From Sphingomonas limnosediminicola (GTDB taxonomy: Bacteria > Pseudomonadota > Alphaproteobacteria > Sphingomonadales > Sphingomonadaceae): a stretch of 64,000 nucleotides of DNA. The notes beneath the pieces were generated by a model. It did no database searches and was not told the DNA's origin. It saw nothing but the letters and a program-made list of their open reading frames with translations. This document shows positions 37,690 to 47,593 of this stretch, piece after piece (within the stretch, counting starts at the first letter, position 1; the number at the start of each line of letters is the position of its first letter). A program made the position numbers and the translations under genes. The DNA lies in contig NZ_BAABBM010000001.1 in the NCBI RefSeq assembly GCF_039537965.1, forward strand, positions 1,674,001-1,738,000. Direction: 5' to 3'.

Positions 37690-39585
37690 CTAGGACCGCT
37701 TCAATAGCTCGTTGACGATGACGTCAGCCGCTTCGTCGGCCGTCATCGCAGTCGTGTCGATGTGGAATTCCGGCGCTTCGGGCGGCTCGTAGGGACTGTC
37801 GATGCCGGTGAAATTCTTGAGCTCGCCAGCGCGCGCCTTGGCGTAGAGACCTTTGACGTCGCGCTTCTCAGCCTCGGCCAGCGGCGTGTCGACATAAATT
37901 TCGAAGAACTCGCCTTCGGGCACCATCCGCCGCACCATGTGCCGCTCCGCGCGGAACGGCGAGATGAAGGCTGTCAGCACGATCAGGCCGGCATCGGTCA
38001 TCAACCGCGCGACCTCGCCGACGCGTCGGATATTCTCGATGCGGTCGGTCTCGGTGAAACCGAGGTCGCGGTTCAGGCCATGGCGAATATTGTCGCCGTC
38101 CAGCAGGAAGGTGTGCCGCCCGCGCGCCACCAGCTTCTGCTCGACGATGTTGGCGATGGTCGACTTGCCCGCACCCGACAGGCCGGTGAACCACAGCACG
38201 GCAGGATTCTGACCCTTCAGCGCCGCATGCGTCTCCCGACTGACATCGAGATGCTGGCGATGAATGTTGAGGGACCGCCGCAGTGCGAAATGCAACATCC
38301 CGCACGCCACCGTCGCATTAGTCAGCTTGTCGATCAGGATGAAGCCGCCAAGCGCCCGGTTGGGGCTCGCGCCCTCGACCGCATAGGGCTCGAACACCAG
38401 TTCGCGGTCGGTTGCAATCTCGGCGACGCCGATGCCGTTCAGCCCGAGCGTCGGCGCCGCCAGATGCTCCAGCGAATTGACGTTGATCTCATATTTCGGC
38501 TGTTGGACGGTCGCGGTCACCGTCTGCGTGCCGAGCTTGAGCCAGTAGCCACGGCCGGGCAGAAGCTCGGTCTCGTCCATCCACACAATCGTCGCTTCGA
38601 ACTGGTCGGCGGCTTGCGGCGGATCGCCTGCTGCCGCGATCACATCGCCGCGCGAGCAATCGACCTCATCGGCAAAGGTCAGCGTGACCGATTGCCCCGC
38701 CTGCGCTTCATCGAGGTCGCCGTCGGCCGTCGCCACGCGGTCGATCCGCGTCGTTCGGCCTGACGGCAGCACTCGCACCTCGTCCCCGGGTCGCACGCGC
38801 CCGGTCGCGAGTTGCCCCGCGAAACCGCGGAAATGTTGGTCCGGCCGGTTTACCCACTGAACCGGCAGGCGCATCGGCTTGCCTGCGTCGGCATCCGCGT
38901 CGAGCGGCACCGTGTCTAGATGTTCGAGGAGGGTCGGTCCCTCGTACCATGTCGTCGCACCGCCCCGCGTGATGACGTTATCGCCTTCCAGGCCCGACAC
39001 CGGGATCGCGGCCCAATTTTCGATGCCGATGCCGCCGGCGAATGCGCGATAATCGGCGACGATCGCGTCGAACACTTGCCGGTCGTAATCGACTAGGTCC
39101 ATCTTGTTCACGGCCAGCACGAAGCGGCGGATGCCGACTAGCTTGGCCAGGTATGAATGCCGCCGCGTCTGCGTCAGCACGCCCTTGCGCGCATCCACCA
39201 GCAGCACTGCCAGGTCCGCCGTCGACGCGCCGGTGACCATGTTGCGCGTATACTGCTCATGGCCAGGCGTATCGGCGACGATGAACTTGCGGCGATTGCT
39301 CGAAAAGAAGCGGTAGGCGACGTCAATGGTGATGCCCTGCTCGCGTTCCGCCGACAGTCCGTCGACCAGCAGCGCGAAATCGATCTTTTCGCCTTGCGTC
39401 CCGTGCCTCTTGCTGTCGCTTTCCAGCGCCGCCAGCTGGTCGTCGAAGATCTGCTTGCTCTCGTAGAGCAGCCTGCCGATCAGCGTCGACTTGCCGTCAT
39501 CGACGCTGCCGCAGGTGATGAAGCGCAGCAGCTCCTTGCGTTCCTGCTCGGCAAGCCAAGCTCGGACGTCGACAAAGGCGTTCAA
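37690..39585 (-). CDS. cysNC: bifunctional sulfate adenylyltransferase subunit 1 / adenylylsulfate kinase
   Basis: A 631-residue fusion. The N-terminal GTPase CysN ([39 protein letters not shown]) drives ATP sulfurylase. The C-terminal CysC kinase ([40 protein letters not shown]) turns APS into PAPS. Together with CysD it activates sulfate. PAPS can go to assimilation or to sulfotransferases, two of which lie at 53-57 kb. Its ATG overlaps the cysD stop (ATGA). Confidence 0.96.
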   Translation of the reverse strand: MNAFVDVRAWLAEQERKELLRFITCGSVDDGKSTLIGRLLYESKQIFDDQLAALESDSKRHGTQGEKIDFALLVDGLSAEREQGITIDVAYRFFSSNRRKFIVADTPGHEQYTRNMVTGASTADLAVLLVDARKGVLTQTRRHSYLAKLVGIRRFVLAVNKMDLVDYDRQVFDAIVADYRAFAGGIGIENWAAIPVSGLEGDNVITRGGATTWYEGPTLLEHLDTVPLDADADAGKPMRLPVQWVNRPDQHFRGFAGQLATGRVRPGDEVRVLPSGRTTRIDRVATADGDLDEAQAGQSVTLTFADEVDCSRGDVIAAAGDPPQAADQFEATIVWMDETELLPGRGYWLKLGTQTVTATVQQPKYEINVNSLEHLAAPTLGLNGIGVAEIATDRELVFEPYAVEGASPNRALGGFILIDKLTNATVACGMLHFALRRSLNIHRQHLDVSRETHAALKGQNPAVLWFTGLSGAGKSTIANIVEQKLVARGRHTFLLDGDNIRHGLNRDLGFTETDRIENIRRVGEVARLMTDAGLIVLTAFISPFRAERHMVRRMVPEGEFFEIYVDTPLAEAEKRDVKGLYAKARAGELKNFTGIDSPYEPPEAPEFHIDTTAMTADEAADVIVNELLKRS

Positions 39586-40472
39586 AAGTAGCCCTCCTGC
39601 TTCTTCTTCTCCATGCTCGCGCTGCCGCCGTCGCGGTCAATGACGCGACCTTGCCGCTCGGACGTGCTCGACACGAGCATTTCCGCGACGATGTCCTCGA
39701 CGGTCACCGCATCGCTCTCGATCGCCCCCGAAAGCGGATAGCAGCCGAGCGTGCGGAACCGCACCTTGCGCATCACCGCCTCGTCGCCGTCGAGCCGGAA
39801 GCGCTCGTCGTCGATCATCAGGATTGCGCCGTCGCGCTCGACGGTCGGGCGCTCTTTGGCGAAGTACAGGGGCACGATCTCGATCCCCTCCCGCAAAATA
39901 TACTGCCACACGTCGAGCTCGGTCCAGTTGGACAGTGGAAAGACGCGGATGCTTTCGCCTTTGTTCTTGCGGACATTATAGAGCGACCACAGCTCCGGCC
40001 GTTGCCGCTTCGGGTCCCAGCGATGGTTGCGGTCGCGGAAGCTGAACACCCGCTCCTTCGCGCGGCTTTTCTCCTCGTCGCGCCGGGCACCGCCGAAGGC
40101 CGCATCGAAGCCATATTTGTCGAGCGCCTGCTTCAGCCCTTCCGTCTTCCACATGTCCGTATGCAGCGGCCCGTGGTCAAACGGGTTGATGCCCTGCGCT
40201 TCTGCCTCAGGGTTGCGGTATACCAGCAGATCGACGGCCGGGTCGGCGGCCACCTTGTCGCGTAGCGCGTACATGTCGCGGAACTTCCAGGTCGTATCGA
40301 CATGCAAAAGCGGGAACGGCAGCGGTCCCGGGAAAAAAGCCTTCTTGGCCAGGTGCAGCATCACCGCGCTGTCCTTGCCGATCGAATAGAGCATGACCGG
40401 CTTGGCCGCTTCCGCGACCGTCTCACGCATGATGAAAATGCTCTCGGCCTCCAATCGGTCGAGGTGCGTCAT
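39582..40472 (-). CDS. cysD: sulfate adenylyltransferase subunit 2
   Basis: CysD is the catalytic ATP sulfurylase subunit that makes APS from ATP and sulfate. The PP-loop-type motif is [39 protein letters not shown] (key [11 protein letters not shown]) and [15 protein letters not shown] are hallmarks. The C-terminus EKKKQEGYF is typical. ATG 40472 ([11 protein letters not shown]) is taken as the start from the conserved N-terminus; ATG 40499 in frame is possible. First gene of the pair with cysNC. Confidence 0.96.
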   Translation of the reverse strand: MTHLDRLEAESIFIMRETVAEAAKPVMLYSIGKDSAVMLHLAKKAFFPGPLPFPLLHVDTTWKFRDMYALRDKVAADPAVDLLVYRNPEAEAQGINPFDHGPLHTDMWKTEGLKQALDKYGFDAAFGGARRDEEKSRAKERVFSFRDRNHRWDPKRQRPELWSLYNVRKNKGESIRVFPLSNWTELDVWQYILREGIEIVPLYFAKERPTVERDGAILMIDDERFRLDGDEAVMRKVRFRTLGCYPLSGAIESDAVTVEDIVAEMLVSSTSERQGRVIDRDGGSASMEKKKQEGYF

Positions 40473-40612
40473 CGTCTGTCCGGAGGGCCCACTCACCATC
40501 AGCAACGCGCTTTGCCCGCAACCGGCGCCCAAGAAAAGCGGCGGCTTCTATTCACTTGAGGGTCAGCGGGCTGTACCTAGCAACAAAGATCAGGATTTTG
40601 GGGAGAACCACG

Positions 40613-41110
40613 GTGCTCAAGAGCTACATCTTCGCAGCGGCAGCCTTTGCCGTTCCGGCAGCGCCAGCGGCCGCCCAGGCGCAGGGTGCCGCGCCGCAGA
40701 CAATCAAGAAGGCTGACCTGATCGCTAGGGCGGACGCGGCTTTCGCTGCCGACGACACGAACAAGGACGGCTCGCTGAATGCCGCCGAGATCCAGGCCGA
40801 GCAGAGCAAGGAACTGGAGCAGGTCCGCGCCCAGCTGGCGGCGCGCATCAAGGCCGCCTTCACGCAGCTGGACACGAACAAGGATGGGCAACTCAGCCTG
40901 CAGGAATTTTCGGCCAGCGTTCCGGCCATCAAGATCAACGAGACTCCGCAGCAGGTGCTTCAGAAGCTCGACACCAACAAGGACGGCAAGATCAGCGCCG
41001 CTGAATTCCGCGCGCCGCGCGTTGCCGCGTTCGACCGCGCCGATGCTAACAAGGATGGCGTGGTGACCATGGAGGAAGCGCAGCGCGCCGCAGCGGCCCA
41101 GCGCAAGTAA
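40613..41110 (+). CDS. secreted EF-hand protein with four loops
   Basis: A 165-residue exported protein with a signal peptide ending near PAAPAAAQA. Four canonical EF-hand loops are visible: DTNKDGSLNAAE, DTNKDGQLSLQE, DTNKDGKISAAE and DANKDGVVTMEE. They have Lys at loop position 4, unlike the His in the 21-kb paralogue. The GTG start at 40613 has a strong GGGGAGA site. A further EF-hand-like piece lies just after the stop in another frame. It is divergent from cysD. Confidence 0.88.
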   Translation: MLKSYIFAAAAFAVPAAPAAAQAQGAAPQTIKKADLIARADAAFAADDTNKDGSLNAAEIQAEQSKELEQVRAQLAARIKAAFTQLDTNKDGQLSLQEFSASVPAIKINETPQQVLQKLDTNKDGKISAAEFRAPRVAAFDRADANKDGVVTMEEAQRAAAAQRK

Positions 41111-41123
41111 TCGCACGAAAGAG

Positions 41124-41207
41124 GGCGGCAAGTTCAAGCGGATGGACACCGACAAGGACGGCGTCGTCACCTCCGCCGAAATGCGCGTCGCTGGAATCAT
41201 CAAGTAA
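41124..41207 (+). pseudogene. orphan EF-hand fragment after the EF-hand gene
   Basis: Reading from 41124 to the TAA at 41205-41207 gives GGKFKRMDTDKDGVVTSAE followed by MRVAGIIK. This is a complete EF-hand loop (DTDKDGVVTSAE) in a frame shifted relative to the upstream gene and without its own start and ribosome site. It is best read as a fifth loop cut off by a frameshift, or the tail left by a recombination between EF-hand genes. Confidence 0.6.
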
Positions 41208-41245
41208 CCGGCTGGCGCCCGCCGCCCCGCAGTCCTAAGGACACC

Positions 41246-43191
<1,946 letters not shown>

Positions 43192-43192
<1 letters not shown>

Positions 43193-43755
43193 TGAACCTC
43201 ACCGCGCTGCTCGTCCCCACCTACCGGAACATGCTGCAGACCCTCAGGGGCCTGCTCGACAGGGCTGAGGCGCAGTTGGGCGAGGAACGGGCCGAGGCCT
43301 TGCTCTCCGCTCGCCTTGCTCCGGACATGTATCCGCTCGCGACGCAGATCCGCTTCGCGATCGTTCAGGCTTTTGAAGCCCCGCGACGCCTGCGCGATGA
43401 GCCCGACCGCCCTGAGATTCAGGAGTTGCTTGAGGAAGGCCGCGAGGGTGGCGAGCATCCGGGAACGCTTGCCCAGGCGCGGGCGCGTCTCGACCAAGCG
43501 CTCGCCTTTCTCGACAGCCTCGGTGACGGCGCGCTCGATCGCGCCGGGGGCAGCGATCCGATGACGCTCGATCTGCCGATGGGCCTGACCTTTGACCTTA
43601 CGCGCGACCAATTTGCCCGCGACTGGGCGCTCGGCCAGTTCTATTTTCACGTGATGGCCGCCTACGCGATCCTCCGCAAAGAGGGCGTTGAGATCGGCAA
43701 GGCCGATTATGTCCCGCACATGTTCGCATATCTGCGCGCTGGCGAGGCGGCATGA
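43192..43755 (+). CDS. DUF1993 family protein
   Basis: A 187-residue cytoplasmic protein of the DUF1993 family (DinB-like four-helix fold). Recognised by YRNMLQTLRGLLDRAEA, LAPDMYPLATQIRFA and the C-terminal FYFHVMAAYAILRKEGVEIGKADYV. Function unknown. The ATG overlaps the thiC stop, so it may be expressed under the same riboswitch. No link to thiamine is known to me. Confidence 0.87.
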
Positions 43756-43811
43756 GCGACCTGCTCCCAGGCCGATAGCCCAATTTCTGATCCGGGCAGT
43801 GGAGTAAGCCC

Positions 43812-44123
43812 ATGAAGCATTTTCTCCTCTTCTACGACTACGTCCCCGACGTCTTTGAACGCCGCCCGCAGTTCCGCGGCGCGCACCTGAAGCACGCTTG
43901 GGCCGCCCAACAACGGGGCGAGATCATCGTCGCCGGAGCCCTCGCCGACCCGGTCGACTGCGCCCTCCTGATGTTCGCGCGCGAGGACAAGTCGGTCGCC
44001 GAAGACTTCGCCCCCGCCGACCCCTACGTAACGGGCGGGCTTGTGGCGAGCTGGCACGTTCGTGAATGGACTACGGTTGTCGGCGAAAGTGCGTTAACGC
44101 CGGTGCGGCCCGACGAGGCCTGA
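43812..44123 (+). CDS. YciI family protein
   Basis: A 103-residue single-domain protein of the YciI/ferredoxin-like fold. The N-terminus MKHFLLFYDYVPD, the HLKHAWAAQQRGEIIVAGALADP middle and the DPYVTGGLVASWHVREWTTV end match the family, which carries a conserved His-Asp pair. Activity unknown. A GGAG site precedes the ATG. It is 56 bases after the DUF1993 gene. Confidence 0.9.
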   Translation: MKHFLLFYDYVPDVFERRPQFRGAHLKHAWAAQQRGEIIVAGALADPVDCALLMFAREDKSVAEDFAPADPYVTGGLVASWHVREWTTVVGESALTPVRPDEA

Positions 44124-44170
44124 GCTGAAACACCACTGTCAATGTCGGTGGAAGACGGACGCTAGCGACT

Positions 44171-44192
44171 GCCCTTCAAGTCACAGAAGGGC
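44171..44192. terminator. hairpin between convergent genes
   Basis: GCCCTTC pairs perfectly with GAAGGGC across an 8-base loop. It lies between the YciI gene and the convergent 54-residue protein. No T-run on either side, so termination is only likely from position. Confidence 0.35.
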
Positions 44193-44237
44193 GCGATCGC
44201 CTGATCTATTCGGAGAACTGACCGGCCGCCGGAGCGA

Positions 44238-44402
44238 TTAGCCGACGAACTGCTTCTTCAGCTGCGCCTTGATCGATGCGCCGCCGAGGTGGGCGTCGAC
44301 ATTGGAATAGCCTTCTTGGCGCAGCGCCTTGCGGATGTCCTCGAGATTGTTGGATTCGCGCGCAAGCTGAAAGGCGCGTTCGATGATGTGCGGAGTCTGC
44401 AT
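44238..44402 (-). CDS. 54-residue hypothetical protein
   Basis: A small soluble protein starting MQTPHIIERAFQLARES and continuing through NNLEDIRKALRQEGYSNVDAHLG to KAQLKKQFVG. It looks like a short helical domain with a helix-turn-helix-like rhythm. It is the last gene of a minus-strand run that includes yaiI, 50 bases upstream. I do not recognise the family, but the amphipathic, gap-free pattern argues for a real gene. Confidence 0.65.
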   Translation of the reverse strand: MQTPHIIERAFQLARESNNLEDIRKALRQEGYSNVDAHLGGASIKAQLKKQFVG

Positions 44403-44452
44403 GGAGCGTCCTGAAGAAATTTCGGTTGCGTCATGAACGTCCGGCGGGCGCG

Positions 44453-44929
44453 TTACGTTCCCTTCCGTGCGAGCCGCGTCACCGCTTCGTCCAGCGCCTG
44501 GAGGAAGCGCGAGCGGTCGGCCTTGGCGAAGGGTGCAGGACCGCCGACGATGTCTCCACCGGCGCGCAGGTCCGCCATGATAGCCCGTGTCGCGAGCGCG
44601 CCGCCAATGCTCGCCGCGGTGAACGGCTTGCCATTGTGGCCGAGCACCGTCGCCCCGGCCTTCAGGCAGCGATCGGCAAGCAGGATGTCGCCGGTCACGA
44701 CGATCTTCTGCGCATCGGCCCTTTCGGCAATCCAGTCGTCGGCGGCATCGAAGGCGTCGGATACCAGCACGCGTTCGATCAGCGGGTGCTCCGGCACGCG
44801 AATGCGGGCATTGCTTACGACGCGCACCGGTACGTCGCGCCGGAGCGCGACGCGATATATCTCCTCCTTCACCGGGCAAGCGTTGGCGTCGACGAATATC
44901 CTGACCCCCGTCGCGCGGTCGTCGGTCAC
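44453..44929 (-). CDS. yaiI: YaiI/YqxD family protein (PIN-like)
   Basis: A 158-residue protein of the UPF0178 family. Hallmarks are IFVDANACPVKEEIYRVA at the start, VVTGDILLADRCLKAGATVLG with its Asp, and FLQALDEAVTRL at the end. The fold is PIN-like and the Asp residues suggest a nuclease, but activity has not been established to my knowledge. It starts 2 bases after the stop of the 42-residue gene upstream. Confidence 0.93.
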   Translation of the reverse strand: MTDDRATGVRIFVDANACPVKEEIYRVALRRDVPVRVVSNARIRVPEHPLIERVLVSDAFDAADDWIAERADAQKIVVTGDILLADRCLKAGATVLGHNGKPFTAASIGGALATRAIMADLRAGGDIVGGPAPFAKADRSRFLQALDEAVTRLARKGT

Positions 44930-44931
44930 GC

Positions 44932-45060
44932 CTAGCTGTTTTTCAGATTCTCCAGTCCGCGCTGGCCGCCCTTCTGCGACGGATTGGCCGCGATGCTCTT
45001 TGTCTTTTCCTTTTTCGGCTTTCGCGCTTCCTTGTTCGACCTGACTTGTCCCTTGGCCAT
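44932..45060 (-). CDS. 42-residue basic protein
   Basis: A very small, Lys/Arg-rich protein beginning MAKGQVRSNKEARKPKKEK and ending GLENLKNS. It has a clear ribosome site (AGGAG, 7 bases before ATG 45060; an ATG at 45063 is also possible). Similar short MAKGQ-type proteins seem common in sphingomonads; that is recollection, not a search. The charge suggests nucleic-acid or ribosome binding. It sits between the 39-residue gene and yaiI. Confidence 0.75.
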   Translation of the reverse strand: MAKGQVRSNKEARKPKKEKTKSIAANPSQKGGQRGLENLKNS

Positions 45061-45062
45061 CA

Positions 45063-45182
45063 TCAATCTCCTAGCAGCCCCAGTTTCTCCGCCAATCGCC
45101 GTCGTGGCAATGCCTGTTCGATCAAAGCGCGCCCGCCGCTTCGCCAGTCGAAAACATCCCGTCCGTCGAGATGTGCTGGCAT
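45063..45182 (-). CDS. 39-residue hypothetical protein
   Basis: A short open frame from ATG 45182, starting MPAHLDGRDVFDWRSGGRAL and ending RRRLAEKLGLLGD, with stop TGA overlapping the next gene's ATG. The composition is protein-like and the coupling to two further genes supports reality, but no clear ribosome site precedes it. It may be a leader peptide that couples translation of the MAKGQ protein. Confidence 0.5.
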   Translation of the reverse strand: MPAHLDGRDVFDWRSGGRALIEQALPRRRLAEKLGLLGD

Positions 45183-45233
45183 AGGGTATGACGGCGGATA
45201 GGAGTATAGGACTCCAATCTGTGGAGGGCCCTT

Positions 45234-46307
45234 ATGCCTTCGCGTAGCCGTGCCATGTTGCTTGCGCTTGGACTGATGCTGTCAGGCCCGGCGCATGGCG
45301 ACGCGTCAGCCGGCGAGCCACCGCGAATCAGGAAGCCGCAGCCGGCGCCCGACACCAAGCCGGAGATCCTGCCCCTTCCGCCGGCCGTCTTCGACAACAA
45401 GCTCGCGATCGGCGGCAACGATGTGAAGGCGCGCCAGATCGACACCCGGCTGGATGTCGAGGTGCGGGTGAACGGACGCGGCCCCTACCGCTTCGTGGTC
45501 GACAGCGGCGCCGACACGTCCGCCGTTGGCCTGCGCGTCGCTCACGACCTGGAACTGCCCCTGGGCACGCCCGCCATCCTCAATGGCATGACCTCGCGCG
45601 ACATCGTCGACCGGGTGAAGATCGCACAATTGTCGATGGGGCCGAGCACCGTCGACAACCTTGAAGTACCAGCCTTGCGGGAAACGGACCTTGGCGGGGA
45701 CGGCCTCGTCGGCATCGACGCCCTCGTCCACCAGCGCCTCATGATGGATTTCGAAAAGCGCTTAATCAAGGTCGAGGATGCGCGGATCCCGGTCAAATAC
45801 GAGCCGGGCGAAATCGTCATCACGGCTTACAAGAAGCGCGGTCAGCTTATCCTGACGCAAGTGCAGGCGGCCCACTTCCGGCTCGACGCGGTCATTGATA
45901 CCGGCTCCGAAATCTCGATTGGCAATACCGCCTTGCGCGACAAGCTCATCCGCAAGGGCAAGGGCAAATTCTACACGGTTGAGGCGATCGGCGTCACTGG
46001 TGTGCATGTCCCGATGCAGATTGCGCGAATCGACGAACTGCAGCTTGGTCCGGTGACCTTGAAGGATGTTCCGATCGCCTTCGCCGACGTGCCGCCGTTC
46101 AAATTGTTCGGCCTCGCCGACCAGCCTGCGCTGCTTATCGGTACCGACCTTCTCGCAACCTTCCGCCGCGTCTCCCTCGACTTCCGGGCTCGCAAGGTCC
46201 GCTTCCAGCTGCGGCAGTGCGCCAGCGACGGAGTCGCCGTTAACACCGCGCCGGTCGACATGTTCATGCGCATTTCATCGAACCAGATGGAAGTCTGCCA
46301 GCGCTAG
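45234..46307 (+). CDS. exported two-lobed retropepsin-like aspartic protease
   Basis: A 357-residue exported protein with a signal peptide to about residue 25. It holds two aspartic protease half-sites: FVVDSGADTSAVG (about residue 87) and AVIDTGSEISIGN (about residue 222), each with a downstream hydrophobic-Gly segment (LVGIDALV and LIGTDLLATF). A single chain with both lobes resembles a fused retropepsin dimer. The substrate is unknown. A GGAGGG site precedes the ATG, and a small GGAGT/ACTCC hairpin lies just upstream. Confidence 0.85.
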   Translation: MPSRSRAMLLALGLMLSGPAHGDASAGEPPRIRKPQPAPDTKPEILPLPPAVFDNKLAIGGNDVKARQIDTRLDVEVRVNGRGPYRFVVDSGADTSAVGLRVAHDLELPLGTPAILNGMTSRDIVDRVKIAQLSMGPSTVDNLEVPALRETDLGGDGLVGIDALVHQRLMMDFEKRLIKVEDARIPVKYEPGEIVITAYKKRGQLILTQVQAAHFRLDAVIDTGSEISIGNTALRDKLIRKGKGKFYTVEAIGVTGVHVPMQIARIDELQLGPVTLKDVPIAFADVPPFKLFGLADQPALLIGTDLLATFRRVSLDFRARKVRFQLRQCASDGVAVNTAPVDMFMRISSNQMEVCQR

Positions 46308-46536
46308 GAACTGATGCCACTCGGCATCTCGGGCGACGTCTTGACGTCACTTGCTTGATCCGAACCACGACGACCCGATTGAACTCGCCGATTTGAAAGG
46401 CGAGCTCGATCCTTGGCAAGCCCATCGTTATCGCAAGTGAAGGTGAGACAAGTGAACTGGGGCGAAACGGCGCGTTCAGGACGCCCACACGGCGCGGCGT
46501 TTAGTTTCGGGATCTCTTCAGTGAAGGAGAAATTCG

Positions 46537-46935
46537 ATGAAACGCACCCTCATCCTCGCCGCCGCAACGGCAGCCGCGACTGTCGCCGCCGCAGCACCGG
46601 CGAATGCTCAGCATTGGCATGGCAATTGGCGAACGGTCGCCTTTACGATTGTCAACGGTCGTGACACCGACACCATCCGGCTTCCGGGCACCGCGCGCTA
46701 CCGGCAAATGCGCCTATGCGTGTTCAACGGTCCGATCGAGATGCGCGATCTCGATGTCCGCTACCGCAACGGCGGAAGGCAGGACGTCGCCGTGCGCCAC
46801 ATGATCCGCGCTGGAACCTGCACGCGCAACATCGACCTCGCCGGTAACCGGCGCGACGTGACCGCGATCCGGATCAAATATGCGCCGCTGGCACGCGGTT
46901 GGAGCCGTCCGACCGTCCGCGTCCAGGTCCGCTAA
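46537..46935 (+). CDS. secreted hypothetical protein with cysteine pair
   Basis: A 132-residue protein with a signal peptide (ILAAATAAATVAAAAPANAQ) and a short mature domain: IVNGRDTDTIRLPGTARYRQMRLCVFNGPIEMRDLDVRY (key part RLCVFNGPI) and AGTCTRNIDLAG. The two Cys probably form a disulfide. The pattern suggests a small beta sandwich. I do not recognise a named function. The ribosome site GAAGGAG is strong. A GC hairpin follows the stop. Confidence 0.8.
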   Translation: MKRTLILAAATAAATVAAAAPANAQHWHGNWRTVAFTIVNGRDTDTIRLPGTARYRQMRLCVFNGPIEMRDLDVRYRNGGRQDVAVRHMIRAGTCTRNIDLAGNRRDVTAIRIKYAPLARGWSRPTVRVQVR

Positions 46936-46947
46936 CCATCGTCGCGA

Positions 46948-46974
46948 GCCGCCGTTTCTGATCGAAGCGGCGGC
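46948..46974 (+). terminator. GC-rich hairpin after the 132-residue gene
   Basis: GCCGCCG pairs with CGGCGGC over a 13-base loop, 12 bases after the stop. It lacks a T-run. Confidence 0.3.
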
Positions 46975-47056
46975 GTCTCGTCGCTGTCTCATAACAGCCG
47001 TTCGAGAACCATTTATTCACTATCCGAGGTGAAAAGGGTCGCGGGAGTGACTCAGC

Positions 47057-47542
47057 ATGGCTGATTCCGTGAAATCGACGACCGATGGCCAGCCCGAGCG
47101 CCGGCGCGCGAATCGCGCCGCGCTCAACCTTTCCGCGACGTTGCGCGAAGGCAGCCGTAGCAAGGTGCAGGCGCGCCTGATGGACATCTCCACCCATGGC
47201 TGCCGCGTCGAATGCACGACGCCGGTCAGCGACGACAGCTGCGTGTGGCTCAACATTGCCGGTCTCGAGGCGCAATATTGCCGTGTCGTCTGGCACTGCC
47301 AGGAATTCGTCGGCCTCGAGTTCGAAAAGCCGCTCGCCCAGGGTGTGCTCGATCGATTGCTGAGCAACAATCAGCAGCTGACTGAAAAGGCGATCAAGGA
47401 TTTGCGCGGAATCGCCGCGCGGTCGCACTGGCTTGCGAGGCAGGCCGGCGACCAGGACATCCACATCCTCGCGGAAATGTCGCGCGAAGCCGCCGTGGAC
47501 GCCGTTCTCGAAGGCTTCCGGCTTACAAAATCCCGCAGCTGA
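47057..47542 (+). CDS. PilZ domain protein
   Basis: A 161-residue cytoplasmic protein whose residues 15-100 form a PilZ domain. The c-di-GMP signature is present: RRRANR (RxxxR) and MDISTHGCRVEC ((D/N)xSxxG). A helical C-terminal half follows. It probably binds cyclic di-GMP to adjust motility or polysaccharide output, inferred from family. It stands alone, convergent with the acidic PAS-like gene. Confidence 0.9.
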   Translation: MADSVKSTTDGQPERRRANRAALNLSATLREGSRSKVQARLMDISTHGCRVECTTPVSDDSCVWLNIAGLEAQYCRVVWHCQEFVGLEFEKPLAQGVLDRLLSNNQQLTEKAIKDLRGIAARSHWLARQAGDQDIHILAEMSREAAVDAVLEGFRLTKSRS

Positions 47543-47593
47543 GCCGGCGCCGCCTCGCTTGAGGCACGCCTTGCTCCGTGATGGTCGCCTTGA

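Noticed and set aside
37690..40472. Sulfate activation genes as part of the sulfotransferase operon
   Set aside because: They are 13 kb from the sulfotransferases with many unrelated genes between, so only a metabolic link is claimed.
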